Positions 32,382 through 43,469 of a stretch of 44,957 bases of DNA are shown here, piece after piece. The position numbers and the translations under genes were made by a program. This DNA is from Saccoglossus kowalevskii (lineage: Eukaryota; Hemichordata; Enteropneusta; Harrimaniidae): NCBI RefSeq assembly GCF_000003605.2, contig NW_003136844.1, forward strand, positions 17,667-62,623. Reading direction: 5' to 3'. The stretch's first letter is position 1. Every line of letters begins with the position of its first letter. The notes under the pieces were generated by a model that searched no databases, had not been told where the DNA came from, and saw nothing but the letters and a program-made list of their open reading frames with translations.

Positions 32382-33484
32382 GTTGGATTAAATTAATATA
32401 ATTTCTACTTGGGTACATTTCTTTATTACAAATTCTCGGCAGTGAACATTTTCACTGCCTGGTAACCACAACCGGTGAAAACATTGGTCAAAAACTCTCA
32501 AAAAACTGTACTTTGGGCTAGTTGTTGGGACTCCCCTGAACAGTGTCACATGTATAAATTTGGTTGCTCAGGAGTTGAGTACGTGCTGTTTCCTTGACTT
32601 TGGACGTTTTCACTGGCTCTACGGCCGGCGTTTCACAGCAGCTCACGCAGAGCGCATAGAAATACATAGTACATGGTGTGACGTTCTGTGACATAGCTCC
32701 GCTCGAGGATAATCACAAAATTATTATGCAGATTTATTTTGTAAATTTGATCTTCATAAGGGCAAAAGTCAATCGGTTAATGAGTCTGTTTCCCTGGGAT
32801 ACAACACAATGGTATTTTCTGTCAGAATCATTTGTAATAACATCTTTTTAAATTCTAGTAATACTTTACGTTTACAGTCGGTTCTCAGAGATGATCAATT
32901 TCAATCAAAATCGGTATGACAATACATTACTCATTGCAAGAGCATATTTTGACTTTTTTGAGAGAGAGTATGATCACAATAACACGGAACAAATGTTCTG
33001 ACAATAACTACATCAGTATTATGCCCTGAATTTATTATTATGTAAAATAAGCAATTGCACTTAAAAAATCAAGTTAATAGAATGAACTTGATAGTCTCAA
33101 ATTTAATTAAAGCATGCAGTCTATATTTATCAGGTTGAAGATGTAATCACCAGCAGTTTCCCCCAATAATGTTAATTATTTGCCGTAATCCTTTTTAATC
33201 TTGATAAGCATGAAGTCATGAACTGTGTGATAATGTATTGAGGTTATTATGAGGATACGGTAAAGTATGTATGGAGGCAGTACAGCGATCACATTAAGCA
33301 ACTCATAACAAATGTTGATGCAGTCCTGTACTGCCTGAATGCATACTTTCTGGAATTCTTGTGATAACCCTATCATCTTTTCTTTGCTTGTAGTAATAAT
33401 TTAATGGGTAACAGTAAAAAACTGTTAAACTGTTTGAAAGTTTGCATTCTTTTTTCATCATTTTTACTCCCCGTTTGAACACAG
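32382..33484. other. Unique DNA with a hairpin and a CpG-bearing patch
   Basis: The patch at about 32565-32720 holds CpG words (CGGCCGGCG, CACGCAGAGCGC, GCTCGAGG). No ORF of interest is seen. Short minus-strand frames at 33176-33573 overlap one another and run into the TGCG-rich repeat downstream; they are not called. Confidence 0.4.
32438..32459. other. Perfect 9-bp stem hairpin
   Basis: GGCAGTGAA-CATT-TTCACTGCC forms a perfect inverted repeat with a 4-base loop. Related words lie nearby in opposed orientation: GGTGAAAACATTGG at 32474-32487 and GACGTTTTCACTGG at 32604-32617. Function unknown. It could be the end of an unrecognised foldback element. Confidence 0.6.
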
Positions 33485-33730
33485 TCCGAAAAAGGGGACT
33501 TATGTTTTGACCTCCGTGCTTCCGTGCGTGCGTGTGTGCGTGCGTCAAATTTTAAATATTCATTATACATCATGTCATAAATATACAGATATATTGGTTT
33601 GAAGATCCTATTAAAAATGGCCGAATGGTGGCCATTTTTGTGCTACAAAATCATCAAAATCAAGCATTTCTTGGCTGTTTACAGATGGATTTTGTTCAAA
33701 CTTGTCTACAATGCTTTCATGTCCAATGTA
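33485..33730 (+). repeat. Dispersed repeat G, copy 1 (inverted partner near 43.9-44.07 kb)
   Basis: It begins near CCGAAAAAGGGGACTTATG with a TGCG/GTGC-rich stretch. Then follow ATATTGGTTTGAAGATCCTA, AATGGCCGAATGGTGGCC, TTTTTGTGCTACAAAATCATC and GGATTTTGTTCAAACTTG. The last four blocks occur as reverse complements, in the reverse order, at 43965-44066. Words like ATGGCCGAATGG and TTTTGTTCAAACTTGG typify a very widespread invertebrate interspersed repeat type. No intact coding is present. Confidence 0.75.
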
Positions 33731-34571
33731 AACAAAGGCAATAGTTAAATTGTGAAGTCAATAACCTGGAGCATGTTCAATCCTGATGGCACAGTTTATG
33801 TTTTGAATTTTTACGCAATAATGGTTTTTGATGCTAGATGTATTATAATTAGTTTTACAGCATGCATGGTCAATTATTATTATAATAGCTAATGTTGTTA
33901 CTCTGCATTTAAGTGAAAATGTGATTGTCCTGAGAATAGATTTCTCATTAAAAGATTAGCATTTCAGCAGCATTGTGTGCTTGCTCTTTTTGAAATTCCA
34001 GACAAAGCAATTAATTACTGTATCCCTTAAGGTTTTTATATCTAGTACATGTATATGTAAACTTCTCTCTCTCTCTCTCTCTCTCTCTGACCTTATTATC
34101 ACCACATTCTCATTACCCAATCTAGGCAAGCGCCAAATACTTTTTAATCCTTCATTTGCAGTGGGATTGCAGCAGTTTTGTCCAGGCAACCAATCTTGGT
34201 CTATGCTAAGTTTTGATTCTGACTCTTTATTAGAACCTGGATTTCTATACTCATTTTGGTATGTGTTGGCTTGGTGCTGACTCTATGCACGTGCTGAGAT
34301 CTATAACATGAACATCAATATTGTATGTTTGTTGTTCTGAAAGTCCCTTCAAATTGAAGTTGTGAATTAACGGTTTGTTTTTCTCTTAAAAAGTGTCTCT
34401 TTTTTCTGTTTTCTTGCTTTTAAGGTAAAACCTGAGAGTAACGTGTATCGATAATGGGTTGGAATCTTATGACAAGACAAGTTAGAAAAATTTGGTAAAC
34501 ATTTCATGAAAAGGTTTTGAAAAAGAAACTACTAAATGCCCTGAAATAATTGCAGCGTAAAGAATCTGTGT
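33731..34571. other. Unique DNA with a (CT)n microsatellite at 34072-34089
   Basis: The CT tract of about 8-9 units yields overlapping open frames on both strands (33956-34189 minus, 33975-34280 plus). These are low-complexity artefacts. No gene is seen. Confidence 0.5.
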
Positions 34572-34732
34572 TACTGTAAAATACTTTATTTTAGCTGGAA
34601 ATAATTTTGGTTGTTTTGTATTTCACTGATATTTGTTGAGTTAAATGTAAAATACGGTATATTCGCTGGATTGGATCTTTCATTGAGAATTGCAAAAATT
34701 AATTCTAAGCGAAAATAAAGTATTCTACAGTA
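34572..34732 (+). mobile_element. Family B palindromic element
   Basis: The left end TACTGTAAAATACTTTATTT, TAGCTGGAAATAATTTT pairs with the right end AATTAATTCTAAGCGAAAAT, AAAGTATTCTACAGTA. TA lies at both ends. The interior TTAAATGTAAAATACGG and TATATTCGCTGGATTGG is shared with the 30-kb copy in the same orientation. Length is about 161 bp. No ORF. Confidence 0.8.
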
Positions 34733-34888
34733 TTTGTTTCAAATGAACACTTACATTACATTTCTCTGTTGTGCATTCAATGATTAAATGACAATTGACT
34801 GTGGCTGAGGCTTGATGGGATCAGAAAAAATGTTATCTCTAGTGTTTTTTTTACAAAATTAAAAAAAGTATGATTCAAGAGTGTCATC

Positions 34889-35020
34889 TAATCAAACTTT
34901 GCTTTAATAGAAGTTCATCTCCAAATAAAAATAATATTGTATTTAGTGTATGCTGCCTCATTAAAATACACCATGGACAATTATGTAAACACATTTGCTA
35001 CTAATACAACAAATAACATA
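34889..35020 (+). mobile_element. Family A miniature element, unexpanded copy
   Basis: The left end TAATCAAACTTTGCTTTAAT runs into AGAAGTTCATCTCCAAAT. The interior has GTATTTAGTGTATGCTGCC and the right end has CATTTGCTACTAATACAAC. The order matches 22585-22739 and the non-repeated parts of 7230-9391. The termini are more decayed, so boundaries are approximate. It lies 157 bp after a family B element. Confidence 0.6.
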
Positions 35021-37474
35021 TCATAGCTTTTGTGTGATTGTCTTTAGAATGTGCTATGTTTTATTTGGGTCATCGCACATTCATTATCTGAACGTTGTCG
35101 TCTATCTATATTGATGGTTGCATAATAATCTGCTGATCAGGCTGTCTGCACATGGCTGATTAATTGTGGCTTTCATTCCAATGTACGTCAATAATTAAAA
35201 CCAATCTTAGTTAAACCCTGTATATTGACATTGCGGTTATCAATTGTGATTTACACGACACGACTTCATGGATATCAACCAAATGAAATAAAAGTGTAGT
35301 GTCCTATCATTTATATTGGCTATGGCTTGTCAGTGATGTTGTCTATGCAAAGAATACAAAAAAAAGTAATAGAATAGAATTATTAAATGTAGGTATAATA
35401 TATCAATTATAAATATACTCAGAAGTTTTTTATGTTGATTCGTCCCATATTAAATTTTGAAAACACAACTTTGTCATCTGAAATATTGTTTTACAAATTG
35501 TGAATGATGAGGGAATAACGAAAAGGTGTTTTTTTTTTTGAAAAAGAAATTTGGAAAAATCATTCATAACAGTGACAAACTATGAAATGCCATGACTAGT
35601 TTAGTCCTGCCCAGATGGTCTATCCTCCATGTGGTGCACTGACATGACAGTTGAGTATAACAAGTCATATATAATGTATCACTGTGAAGAATTCAATTTA
35701 TAATTATAGTATTGTTGTATATAAGAAGTGTAATAACAGAGGTAATATAAAAACACTACATGAGATGACTTTAAAACATTACCCCCTGCTAGTAACAAAA
35801 TAAAAAAACTGTTGATCAGAACAGATTTGGCATGCCTTGTGCCATTGCAGATTAGATACGACTCATTTGCTTCAAAATTTGTTTTCATGTCATTTTCTAT
35901 AGCTGTTCTCTTATTTTGAAGAAAATAGACGTGAAATGACAAGTTTATTTTTTCCCAAAGTTATGGATTTTGTTTTCTATGTTGTATCCTCCCCAGGGAA
36001 AATGCAGGATGTTCAGTCAGGGAGGGGGAGGGGTGCACTTTTACAATGACATCATTGTAGGATATACATATATGCATACGAGTACTGACAGATTTAGAAG
36101 GTCTCGTCTAACTCCTCCACCGGATGCCTTCAAAGGCAAATGTGAATTCCTTCATGGATTACCATCCACGCAGCTTATACTCCACTTGTTAAGGGCAGCT
36201 TTGGGGTCTATGGCATGCAATGTATCAAAATTTAATGTCCATTAAAACTAATAGTAATCAGTGCCCTTCTCCACCATGCTATTCAAGATGTACCTCCTTT
36301 TAGTTTGTATTACGCAATGATAGTGGCATTTTATATTGATTACATGCTTTGCTGCCTCACGCAACAATGATGTCATCCTTTGCCACCTGCTGGATAGTCA
36401 CGCTACCATTCAATCACATTCTGTTCACCATCCCCCTGAGACGCAGTGAGAAATATCAATCAAGATTGTAAAATTGTGTGTAGACTGCTTTTAATTAAGT
36501 TTTAAAACTCTGAGCCCTTAAAGGAAAAGTGAATCTAGCCCACATTCATGACTGTAGTTTTCATGAACTAGTATGAATACTTTAAGAGGATTTTTTTTAT
36601 CGTTGCACACGTTGTGTGAATGAGAGCCTCATGAACAAACTTGTGTGAGGTTAGATAGGGAGTTTCCATGGAGGTGAGAATCACCTTGCAAACATACAAA
36701 AAATCACATCAATTCCCCTGATTGTTAGATAAAAAAAAACTTCAGTCTCCGGCTATTCAACATTCGCAAGCATTGTACGTAAATGTAGTTCTATTAAAAT
36801 AGATATCTAGGAACTGGGACTCAAGCTACGGTATACAGTACCATGCACTGTCGTATAGGCTTTAATTGGCTTATTTGTCTTCAGGTTCGCATAAACAAAA
36901 GTATGATACAATGTGGCATCAGCATAATTTCCATTTGTATTTGCTTCACTACAACATCACTACAACATTGTAGTGTTATTATACACTGAAAGTTTAGTGA
37001 TCAAAATGGTGTTTAAAGATGGAGTTTGAAGAACTGTCAACTTGTTACGAGATAATTCTGATTTTCTGTTATGAATAAAATATATGATAGCGTCATTATG
37101 TGGGGCGTAGTGGGCAGAAAAATTAGACAGAGAAACATAAACTCATGATTGCAGCCTTGAGTTATTCGTTGAGACTGACTATAGGTTAAGCTTGATTAAA
37201 CATTTACATGTATGAGTATACATAAAGGGCTTGCTCGTGAACAAAACTATGTACATGTACGTGAAAATGGTGGACAGGAGCCCTGGGAAAGTATAAGCAA
37301 GATATTAGTGCAAAGTCTTGGTGGTCAAAGAGTGAAGCATATTATGTTTACTGAAGTATCTGATTGTTTTTCTGTGATTTATTAAATGTTATTGATGTAC
37401 CACAATGTAAGCCGATTTCACAATGGCACAAACTGTTCTTTCATTTATTGTTTTGAAAGTCAAATTGGCATGTT
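35021..37474. other. Unique DNA, no supported gene
   Basis: Short frames (87 codons minus at 35679; 91 codons plus at 35970-36245) are unrecognised. The latter sits in slightly less A+T-rich DNA with a GGGAGGGGGAGGGG tract (about 36020-36033). This could form a G-quadruplex, but I see no splice structure around it. Confidence 0.4.
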
Positions 37475-37720
37475 TTACTCCTGCATACTCCTGAATGATA
37501 TAGTGTTACGTGAGAATATACTTAAAAACATTCATTCTCACGCCGAGTACTTCTGAATGATACAGGGTTACACACGTAAAAAAAGGGGTTTAAATCTATG
37601 TGAGAATGTGCTCAAAAACTGTTATTCACATGCAGTCCAGAATTGTACTGTGTTAAATGAGAACACATGTAAAAAACGCCCATACATGTATGCTCATGCA
37701 TACACGTGAGTATGGTCGAT
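37475..37720 (+). repeat. Decayed tandem repeat, units about 70-80 bp (3 units)
   Basis: The repeated order is CTCCTGAATGATATAGTGTTA, GTGAGAATATACTTAAAAAC, ATTCATTCTCACGC; then CTTCTGAATGATACAGGGTTA, TGTGAGAATGTGCTCAAAAAC, TTATTCACATGC; then CAGAATTGTACTGTGTTA, ATGAGAACACATGTAAAAAAC. The units are well diverged, so the array is old. Confidence 0.6.
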
Positions 37721-37724
37721 TTTC

Positions 37725-38035
37725 AACTCGCGTACTTGGGAATCACATGAGCATGGCCATTTTTTGGCATTTTAAATACATGTACCTGAAATATTACACA
37801 CAACACGGAAACCCACATGACCATTTTTGGTAATATAACATGACTAGCTATGAACTAAGATATCAAAATGGCAGATTTGATAACCTATTCTGACAAAAAT
37901 ATTACACGTCACAGAAATTCACATGATTATCACTTAATAAAACATGATTAGCTATATGATCAAAAATAAAGATAATGGCTTTGATGACCTATATTCTGTA
38001 CTCAGACCAAAATATCACATGACATAGAAACTGTC
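37725..38035 (+). repeat. Decayed tandem repeat, period about 108-112 bp
   Basis: Recurring words are AAATATTACAC at 37789 and 37897 and AAATATCACAT at 38009. Each is followed by an ACAGAAATTCACATGA-like word. AACATGACTAGCTATGA and AACATGATTAGCTATATGA lie in mid-unit. About 2.5-3 units are present, adjoining the previous array and probably a separate family. Confidence 0.6.
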
Positions 38036-38504
38036 AAATATTTGATACAAAGTTGAAGAGTATAGTGCAGACACCTAGGATATTGAAGTGTGAATTGAAA
38101 ATAAATTGATATTCCCTGTCACAGCTTATCTGTAACATATCTGTCCAATGCAATCTGTGATGCCGAGAGTCGGTGAACAGGGAACAGTGATACATATCTA
38201 CTGAAGATACCTCACAAATCTCAGGAGTGCCCAGACAGATAAAATTAATTAATCTTACAGGTTGTGAAATTAACTTTAGAATAAAAGAACCTGATGTGAT
38301 TGATGGCATTTTAAATTGCTTTCCTTATTTCAACTCTCCTGCTGAAGGGAACTATTCAGATTGCCCATTGTCATCAATGGCATCAACTTTTTGATTTCTT
38401 TTCAAAAAATGTTATTCAAAGGTGATTTGATGATGACACATCTTCACCTCTGGGTTTAGTATTTGCTTGGTTGGAATATCAGATCATATAGCATTTACAT
38501 ATTT
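38036..38504. other. Unique DNA between arrays
   Basis: A 91-codon minus-strand frame at 38034-38309 starts inside the preceding repeat and has no recognisable domain. No gene is called. Confidence 0.4.
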
Positions 38505-38764
38505 GACAGTGATGTCATAGGTCAGTTCACAGTGATGTCATGGGTGAATTCACAGTGATGTCATAGGTAAATTCACAGTGATGTCATAGGTAATTTCAGT
38601 GATGTCATAGGTCAGTACACTGATGTCATGGGTCAATGCACAGCTATGTCAAAAGTTAATTCACAATGATGTCAAAGGTTAATTCACAGTGATATCAAAG
38701 GTTAATTCACGGTGATGTCAAAGGTTAATTCACAGTGATGTCAAAGGTTAATTCACAGTGATGC
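38505..38764 (+). repeat. 23-bp tandem repeat (about 11 units)
   Basis: The unit is TTCACAGTGATGTCAAAGG + TTAA. The left half carries a variant (GTGATGTCATAGGTCAGTTC) and the right half is nearly uniform. Its ACAGTGATGT core resembles the reverse complement of the 15-bp array that begins 178 bp downstream (CAGTGTGATGTAACA). A shared origin is possible. Confidence 0.9.
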
Positions 38765-38942
38765 TTTATCACTATTTGTCATCAAGTGCGAACAACTTGT
38801 ACATTGTACTTGCCAACTAGTCACTGCACATGCATGCACAAAGATTGGTAAAATAGTTTGTTTTTTCATGAGTCATTAAATAATGATATGTTCTTTCTGG
38901 ACAACCTTCAGACAGCATGTATAATGAAAAAGTTTGATAGTA

Positions 38943-40010
38943 TGTTACATCACACTATATTGCATCACACTGTGTTACATCACACTGCGTTACATCACAC
39001 TGTGTTACATCACACTGTGTTACATCACACTGTGTTACATCACACTGTTACATTATACTATATTACATCACACTGTGTTACATCACACTGTGTTACATCA
39101 CTGTGTTACATCACACTGTGTAACATCACACTGTGTAACATCACACTGTGTTACATCGCTGTGTTACATCACTGTGTTACATCACACTGTGTAACATCAC
39201 ACTGTGTTACAAATGTACATCAAACTGTGTTACATTACACTGTGTTATATCACACCGTTACATCACACTGTGTTACATCACTGTGTTACATCACACTATG
39301 TAACATCAGTGTTACATCACCTTGTGTTACATCACTGTTACATCACAGTGTAACATCAGTGTAACATCACACTGTTACATCTCACTGTTATATCACTGTG
39401 TGACATCACACTGTGTGACATCACACTGTGTTACATTACACTGTTACATTACACTGTGTTACATCACTCTGTGTTACATCACTCTGTGTTACATCACACT
39501 GTGTTACATCACACTGTGTAACATCACACTATGTAACATCACACTATGTAACATCACACTGTGTTACATCACATTGTTACATCTCACTATGTAACATCAC
39601 ACTATGTAACATCACACTGTGTTACACCACATTGTTACATCACACTATGTAACATCACACTGTTACAGCACACTGTGTTACATCACACTGTTACATCACA
39701 CTGTGTTACATCACACTATGTAACATCACACTGTGTTACATCACACTGTGTTACATCACACTATGTAACATCACACTATGTAACATCACACTGTTACATC
39801 ACACTGTGATACATCACACTGTGTTACATCATACTGTGTTACATCACACTGTGTTACATCATACTGTTACATCATACTGTTACATCTCACTGTGATACAT
39901 CACACCGTGTTACGTCACACTGTTACATCACACTGACTGATACATCACACCGTGTTATGTCACACTGTTACATCACACTGTGATACATCACACTGTGTTA
40001 CATCACACTG
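38943..40010 (+). repeat. 15-bp satellite TTACATCACACTGTG (about 1.07 kb)
   Basis: The dominant unit is TTACATCACACTGTG. Shortened forms such as TTACATCACACTG and TTACATCACTGTG, and variants AACATCACACTATGT and ATACATCACACTGTG, are mixed in. Each junction TGTTACA or TGTAACA is a palindrome-like word. Because 15 is a multiple of 3, long frames stay open across the array (38858-39364 encodes repeating LHHTV-type pentapeptides). These follow from the period and are not evidence of a protein. The array edge at 40010 is 34 bp from a family A right-end fragment. Confidence 0.95.
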
Positions 40011-40043
40011 GTATTATATACATGTGATACGGTGAAAGATATA

Positions 40044-40065
40044 GTTCTAATGGAGCAAACATGGT
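40044..40065 (+). mobile_element. Family A right-end fragment beside the 15-bp satellite
   Basis: TTCTAATGGAGCAAACATGG ending in TA matches the right end at 11107-11128 (TTCTAATGGAACAAATACGG, then TA). No left end or interior is recognisable next to it. It is short, so chance similarity cannot be excluded. Confidence 0.45.
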
Positions 40066-40710
40066 ACTGTTATTTTGTATTCATCTACCAACGTAATAAC
40101 GAAGATTTTGATTGTCAATTTAGTCGGCACTCTTCTTTTGTGAGTGATGTTCATGTCTCAGTTTTGTTTTATCTCACTCATCACTTACAATAAAACAGTT
40201 TCCCTCATAAAGGAATTGAATTTTGAAATAAGAGATGCAGTTTGTTCAACACAGAGTTATCAGATTTCACTCTAGTTCATTAAATGCAGCAATATCGCTA
40301 AATGTCGATCGCCATCTGCTTTCTCATATAATTACTCAAAAACTACTATCCAATTCATTCTATATGCATTCAGCTTGGTCTCGACTAAGACATTTATCCA
40401 ATACTATCTCTGCATTGGCCTGGTTGGATGGAATTTTGTACAGTGTACGGTTGAAGTATTTTCTATGCTGAATATATCTATTGCGTGTGATTCGCAATGC
40501 GGGCAATCTTACGTACATGTATGTATCTTTTGATCTTCATGCACTGGATGCATTCATTGATTTGAGTCCCTTGTATACATGATTTACTGCATTACAATTT
40601 GTTCTTTCACAACTAATAACTATAACTAAGTATTTCTATTTTTCTTATATATATAAATTGTGCATGTTGGCATGTTCATACTTGACTAATCAACGTTGTA
40701 ATTCATTTAA
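40066..40710. other. Unique DNA, no gene seen
   Basis: A 78-codon plus frame at 40235-40471 has no recognisable domain. Nothing else. Confidence 0.4.
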
Positions 40711-41105
40711 TGAGTACCGCCAGAGGTACATTACTTGGGGTTTGCAGCGCGCATAGTACTGTATGGTGACATCATGTCAAGATCCCATTCAAGTCTCATC
40801 TTGTAGATAGCGAGACTGACGCTACAACGTTCTGACATGACATGGCGGTTTGTAATAAAACAATAACACATGAATTACCACATTCATAGCGAAAAAATTT
40901 AATACATCGAAAATGTACAGAAAATATAGTTATCGTAATCCAGCTATTTTGATCCACCTGGACATCCCAGTATCCTAGTTACCTCGGGCATGTGATTCTC
41001 ATTTTTCTACGTTGGAACGCTTATGCGAGAGCAAGATTGAAACAGGATCTTGGTATCATGTCACCGTAGTTGTAAACCCCAAGTAATGTACCTCTGGTAT
41101 CACTT
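40711..41105. mobile_element. Element F: about 395 bp with long terminal inverted repeats
   Basis: The left arm GTACCGCCAGAGGTACATTA, CTTGGGGTTTGCAG, GGTGACATCATGTCAAGATCC pairs with the right arm GGATCTTGGTATCATGTCACC, GTTGTAAACCCCAAGTAATG and TACCTCTGGTA. Arms extend about 80 bp with a small mismatch block. More interior, GTCTCATCTTGTAGATAGCG and CTACAACGTTCTGACATG may weakly pair with TCTACGTTGG. TA flanks both ends. There is no ORF. It is less A+T-rich than its surroundings and non-autonomous. Confidence 0.78.
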
Positions 41106-41480
41106 AGATTTGCAAGGAAGTATATACAATGCATAAATAATTACACAACTCATACTGTAGGTTTATAATGATAACAGTTCCCCTTAGTGCTTATATAAGT
41201 CAAATTAACTTTTCCCAACCCAAGCCCCCATTCATAATGTTAATGCCACTCCAGTCCCATCCTACATATACTCTGATAGTAAAATCTTGGTATACATATC
41301 CCTAGGTAGTTCATGGTCTTTCACCTTACATAAATCGCCTCATCGTAACCATCAGTGTATGACAGTTATGTCATTATTTTGTTTTCCCCTGAGCTGATCG
41401 TATATGAATTACTCAACAGATGTGGTCAATATGTCAGTTTTGTGATGTACACATGAATTAATATTAAACACTACCTCCTT
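41106..41480. other. Unique DNA
   Basis: Nothing recognised. Confidence 0.4.
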
Positions 41481-41575
41481 ATTCATTCATTCATTCATTC
41501 ATTCATTCATTCATTCATTCATTTATTCATTCATCTGTCCATCCATGGATGTATATCGATCCATCCATCCATTCA
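41481..41575 (+). repeat. (ATTC)n microsatellite with ATCC continuation
   Basis: ATTC is repeated about 13 times with one ATTT interruption (41481-41533). It is followed by related TGTCCATCCATGG and GATCCATCCATCCATTC words. Confidence 0.95.
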
Positions 41576-42000
41576 CCGACCAACAGTGCACTGGGCATCT
41601 TGAAATAAATAAAAACAAACAATAATAAGGACAGAATACAGTAAAAAAATAAACAAAACCAACAAGTTTACATGTCTCATTTCAAGTCTGATTATCATTA
41701 TCATATATGGCAACATTTTTGAAGCAGGAAGTGATGATTCCTTTTTGAAAACCTTGATGTAACTTAATGCCTTTATCAAACTAAAATATTCATCATACAT
41801 GTAGCTTATCTAACCTCTCAGTAAAAAATAATGAGAAATTAAAAAAAAATTTATAAACTCTATAATCCTTGTAAAGTCCCATGGGATATGAATGATTCTT
41901 AAAGCTGATTCATAAGGCTGTTCAGCAATCCAGTAGACAGTTTAGAGTACAATATATTTGAAAAATACTTTAAAAACATTTGACATTTTTAGCTCCGCTG
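41576..42000. other. Unique A+T-rich DNA
   Basis: A 75-codon minus frame at 41573-41800 is hydrophobic, A/T-driven and unrecognised. No gene is seen. Confidence 0.4.
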
Positions 42001-42720
42001 TCGACTTTGTCATATATAGGTACTACATGTGGATCTCTCTCAGATTTGTTCATTTTGTAATGATATCTTCAATTCTCTAATTTTGGTGAATATTTTTGTC
42101 ATTTTTGGTAAAAAGTGATATTTTCGACATATTGTTAAAAAACGCAAGTCCAATTGATTTGATATTACAATATATAGGTACTACATGTGGACCTCTCTCA
42201 GATTTGTTCATTTTGTAATGATATCTTTAATTCTCTAATTTTGGTGAATATTTTTGTCATTTTTGGTAAAAAGTGATATTTTCAACTTCTTGTTAAAAAT
42301 CGCAAGTCCAATTGCTTTGATATTACATATATAGGTACTACATGTGGACCTCTCTCAGATTTGTTCATTTTGTAATGATATCTTCAATTATCTAATTTTG
42401 GTGAATATTTTTGTCATTTTTGGTAAAAAGTGATATTTTCGACTTCTTGTTAAAAACCGCAAGTCCAATTGCTTTGATATTACATATATATGTACTACAT
42501 GTGGACCACTCTTAAATTTGTTCATTTTGTAATGATATCTTTAATACTCTAATTTTGATGAATATTTTTGTCATTTTTGGTAAAAAGTGATATTTTCGAC
42601 TTCTTGTTAAAAACCACAATCATTTATGGTGAAAAATGATATTTTTGAATTCTTGTTGAAAACAGCAAGTCCCATAGCATTGATACTATGCATTTTGTTC
42701 ATTTTCTAATAATATCTTCT
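42001..42720 (+). repeat. 158-bp tandem repeat (about 4.5 units)
   Basis: The landmark GGTACTACATGTGGA occurs at about 42018, 42177 and 42335, and a TGTACTACATGTGGA variant at about 42492, giving a 157-159 bp period. Each unit continues TTTGTTCATTTTGTAATGAT, ATTTTGGTGAATATTTTTGTC, TTTTTGGTAAAAAGTGATAT and GCAAGTCCAATTGCTTTGAT. The last unit is eroded. It is the same family as 30945-31470 but much more uniform, hence a later expansion. Confidence 0.92.
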
Positions 42721-43469
42721 GTTCTTTAATTGAAATGTGCATTGCTAACAGCGGAGCTATCTCAGCCGAGAGGCTGCTTGTTTAAAAGCATGCATGAGTT
42801 TTTTTTTCTGTAATATTACAGGATTCAGTGCATCTTATGTCATGCTGTGTGGAGCAGAGAAAGAACAAACACATACACACACAGATTTCAACCACAAAAT
42901 ATTGACTGAATTTACTTATAAACACATGGTTTTTTTAAAGGGGCAGTTACATAACATAACAGGTGTCAACATTGGCAAATATTTTACATACATTAGGTGA
43001 ACAGTCCTGTCAAAGCTCATTAATATGTAGATCACTACACTGTGCATGTCTCTTATTGCTGTCAAGTGACTGTGTTCCCATGTAGTCCCAAGAGAGTCAT
43101 TACAACTGTAGTGTTTGTATCCTTCCACAGTTCAAATAGCACCTGTACACTCCCTTGTGTCATGAATGATTACAGGTATAGATCAACATTACTTCATTGC
43201 TGAATGGATTTGACAACTTTCACTTCAGTGAGAATATAATTGTGTCTTATTGTGGCATCCCATATTTAATGATGGACATCCAAGGTTTCTACACTTTCCG
43301 GCTGCTTAGTTTATATGTGTACATGTGCAAAGACTTTTAAGATGTACATGTACAGTGATCTTACGAGAAGCAAATGTAGTTCTAACCAATAGCATCACAG
43401 AACTCACTGCATGCTTTGGAAAGATAATAAGCTTTGTACCACCATTTTCCTCTTTTCATCGCAAAACAA
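42721..43469. other. Unique DNA, no gene supported
   Basis: TTTTTTTTTCTGTAATATTACAG at about 42800-42822 looks like a splice acceptor. However, the open frame after it (to 43000) has no recognisable content and no matching donor with a credible exon. It is noted but not called. Confidence 0.35.

Noticed and set aside
33956-34280. Overlapping ORFs on both strands at a CT tract
   Set aside because: Low-complexity Arg-Glu and Leu-Ser runs come from the (CT)n microsatellite.
38858-39364. 168-codon plus-strand ORF and overlapping ORFs to 39809
   Set aside because: They are translations of a 15-bp satellite. The period, a multiple of three, keeps several frames open and the peptides are simple LHHTV/CYITL repeats.
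42800-43000. Exon after a good-looking splice acceptor
   Set aside because: No credible donor, no recognisable peptide and no neighbouring exon. Pyrimidine tracts ending in CAG are common by chance in T-rich DNA.
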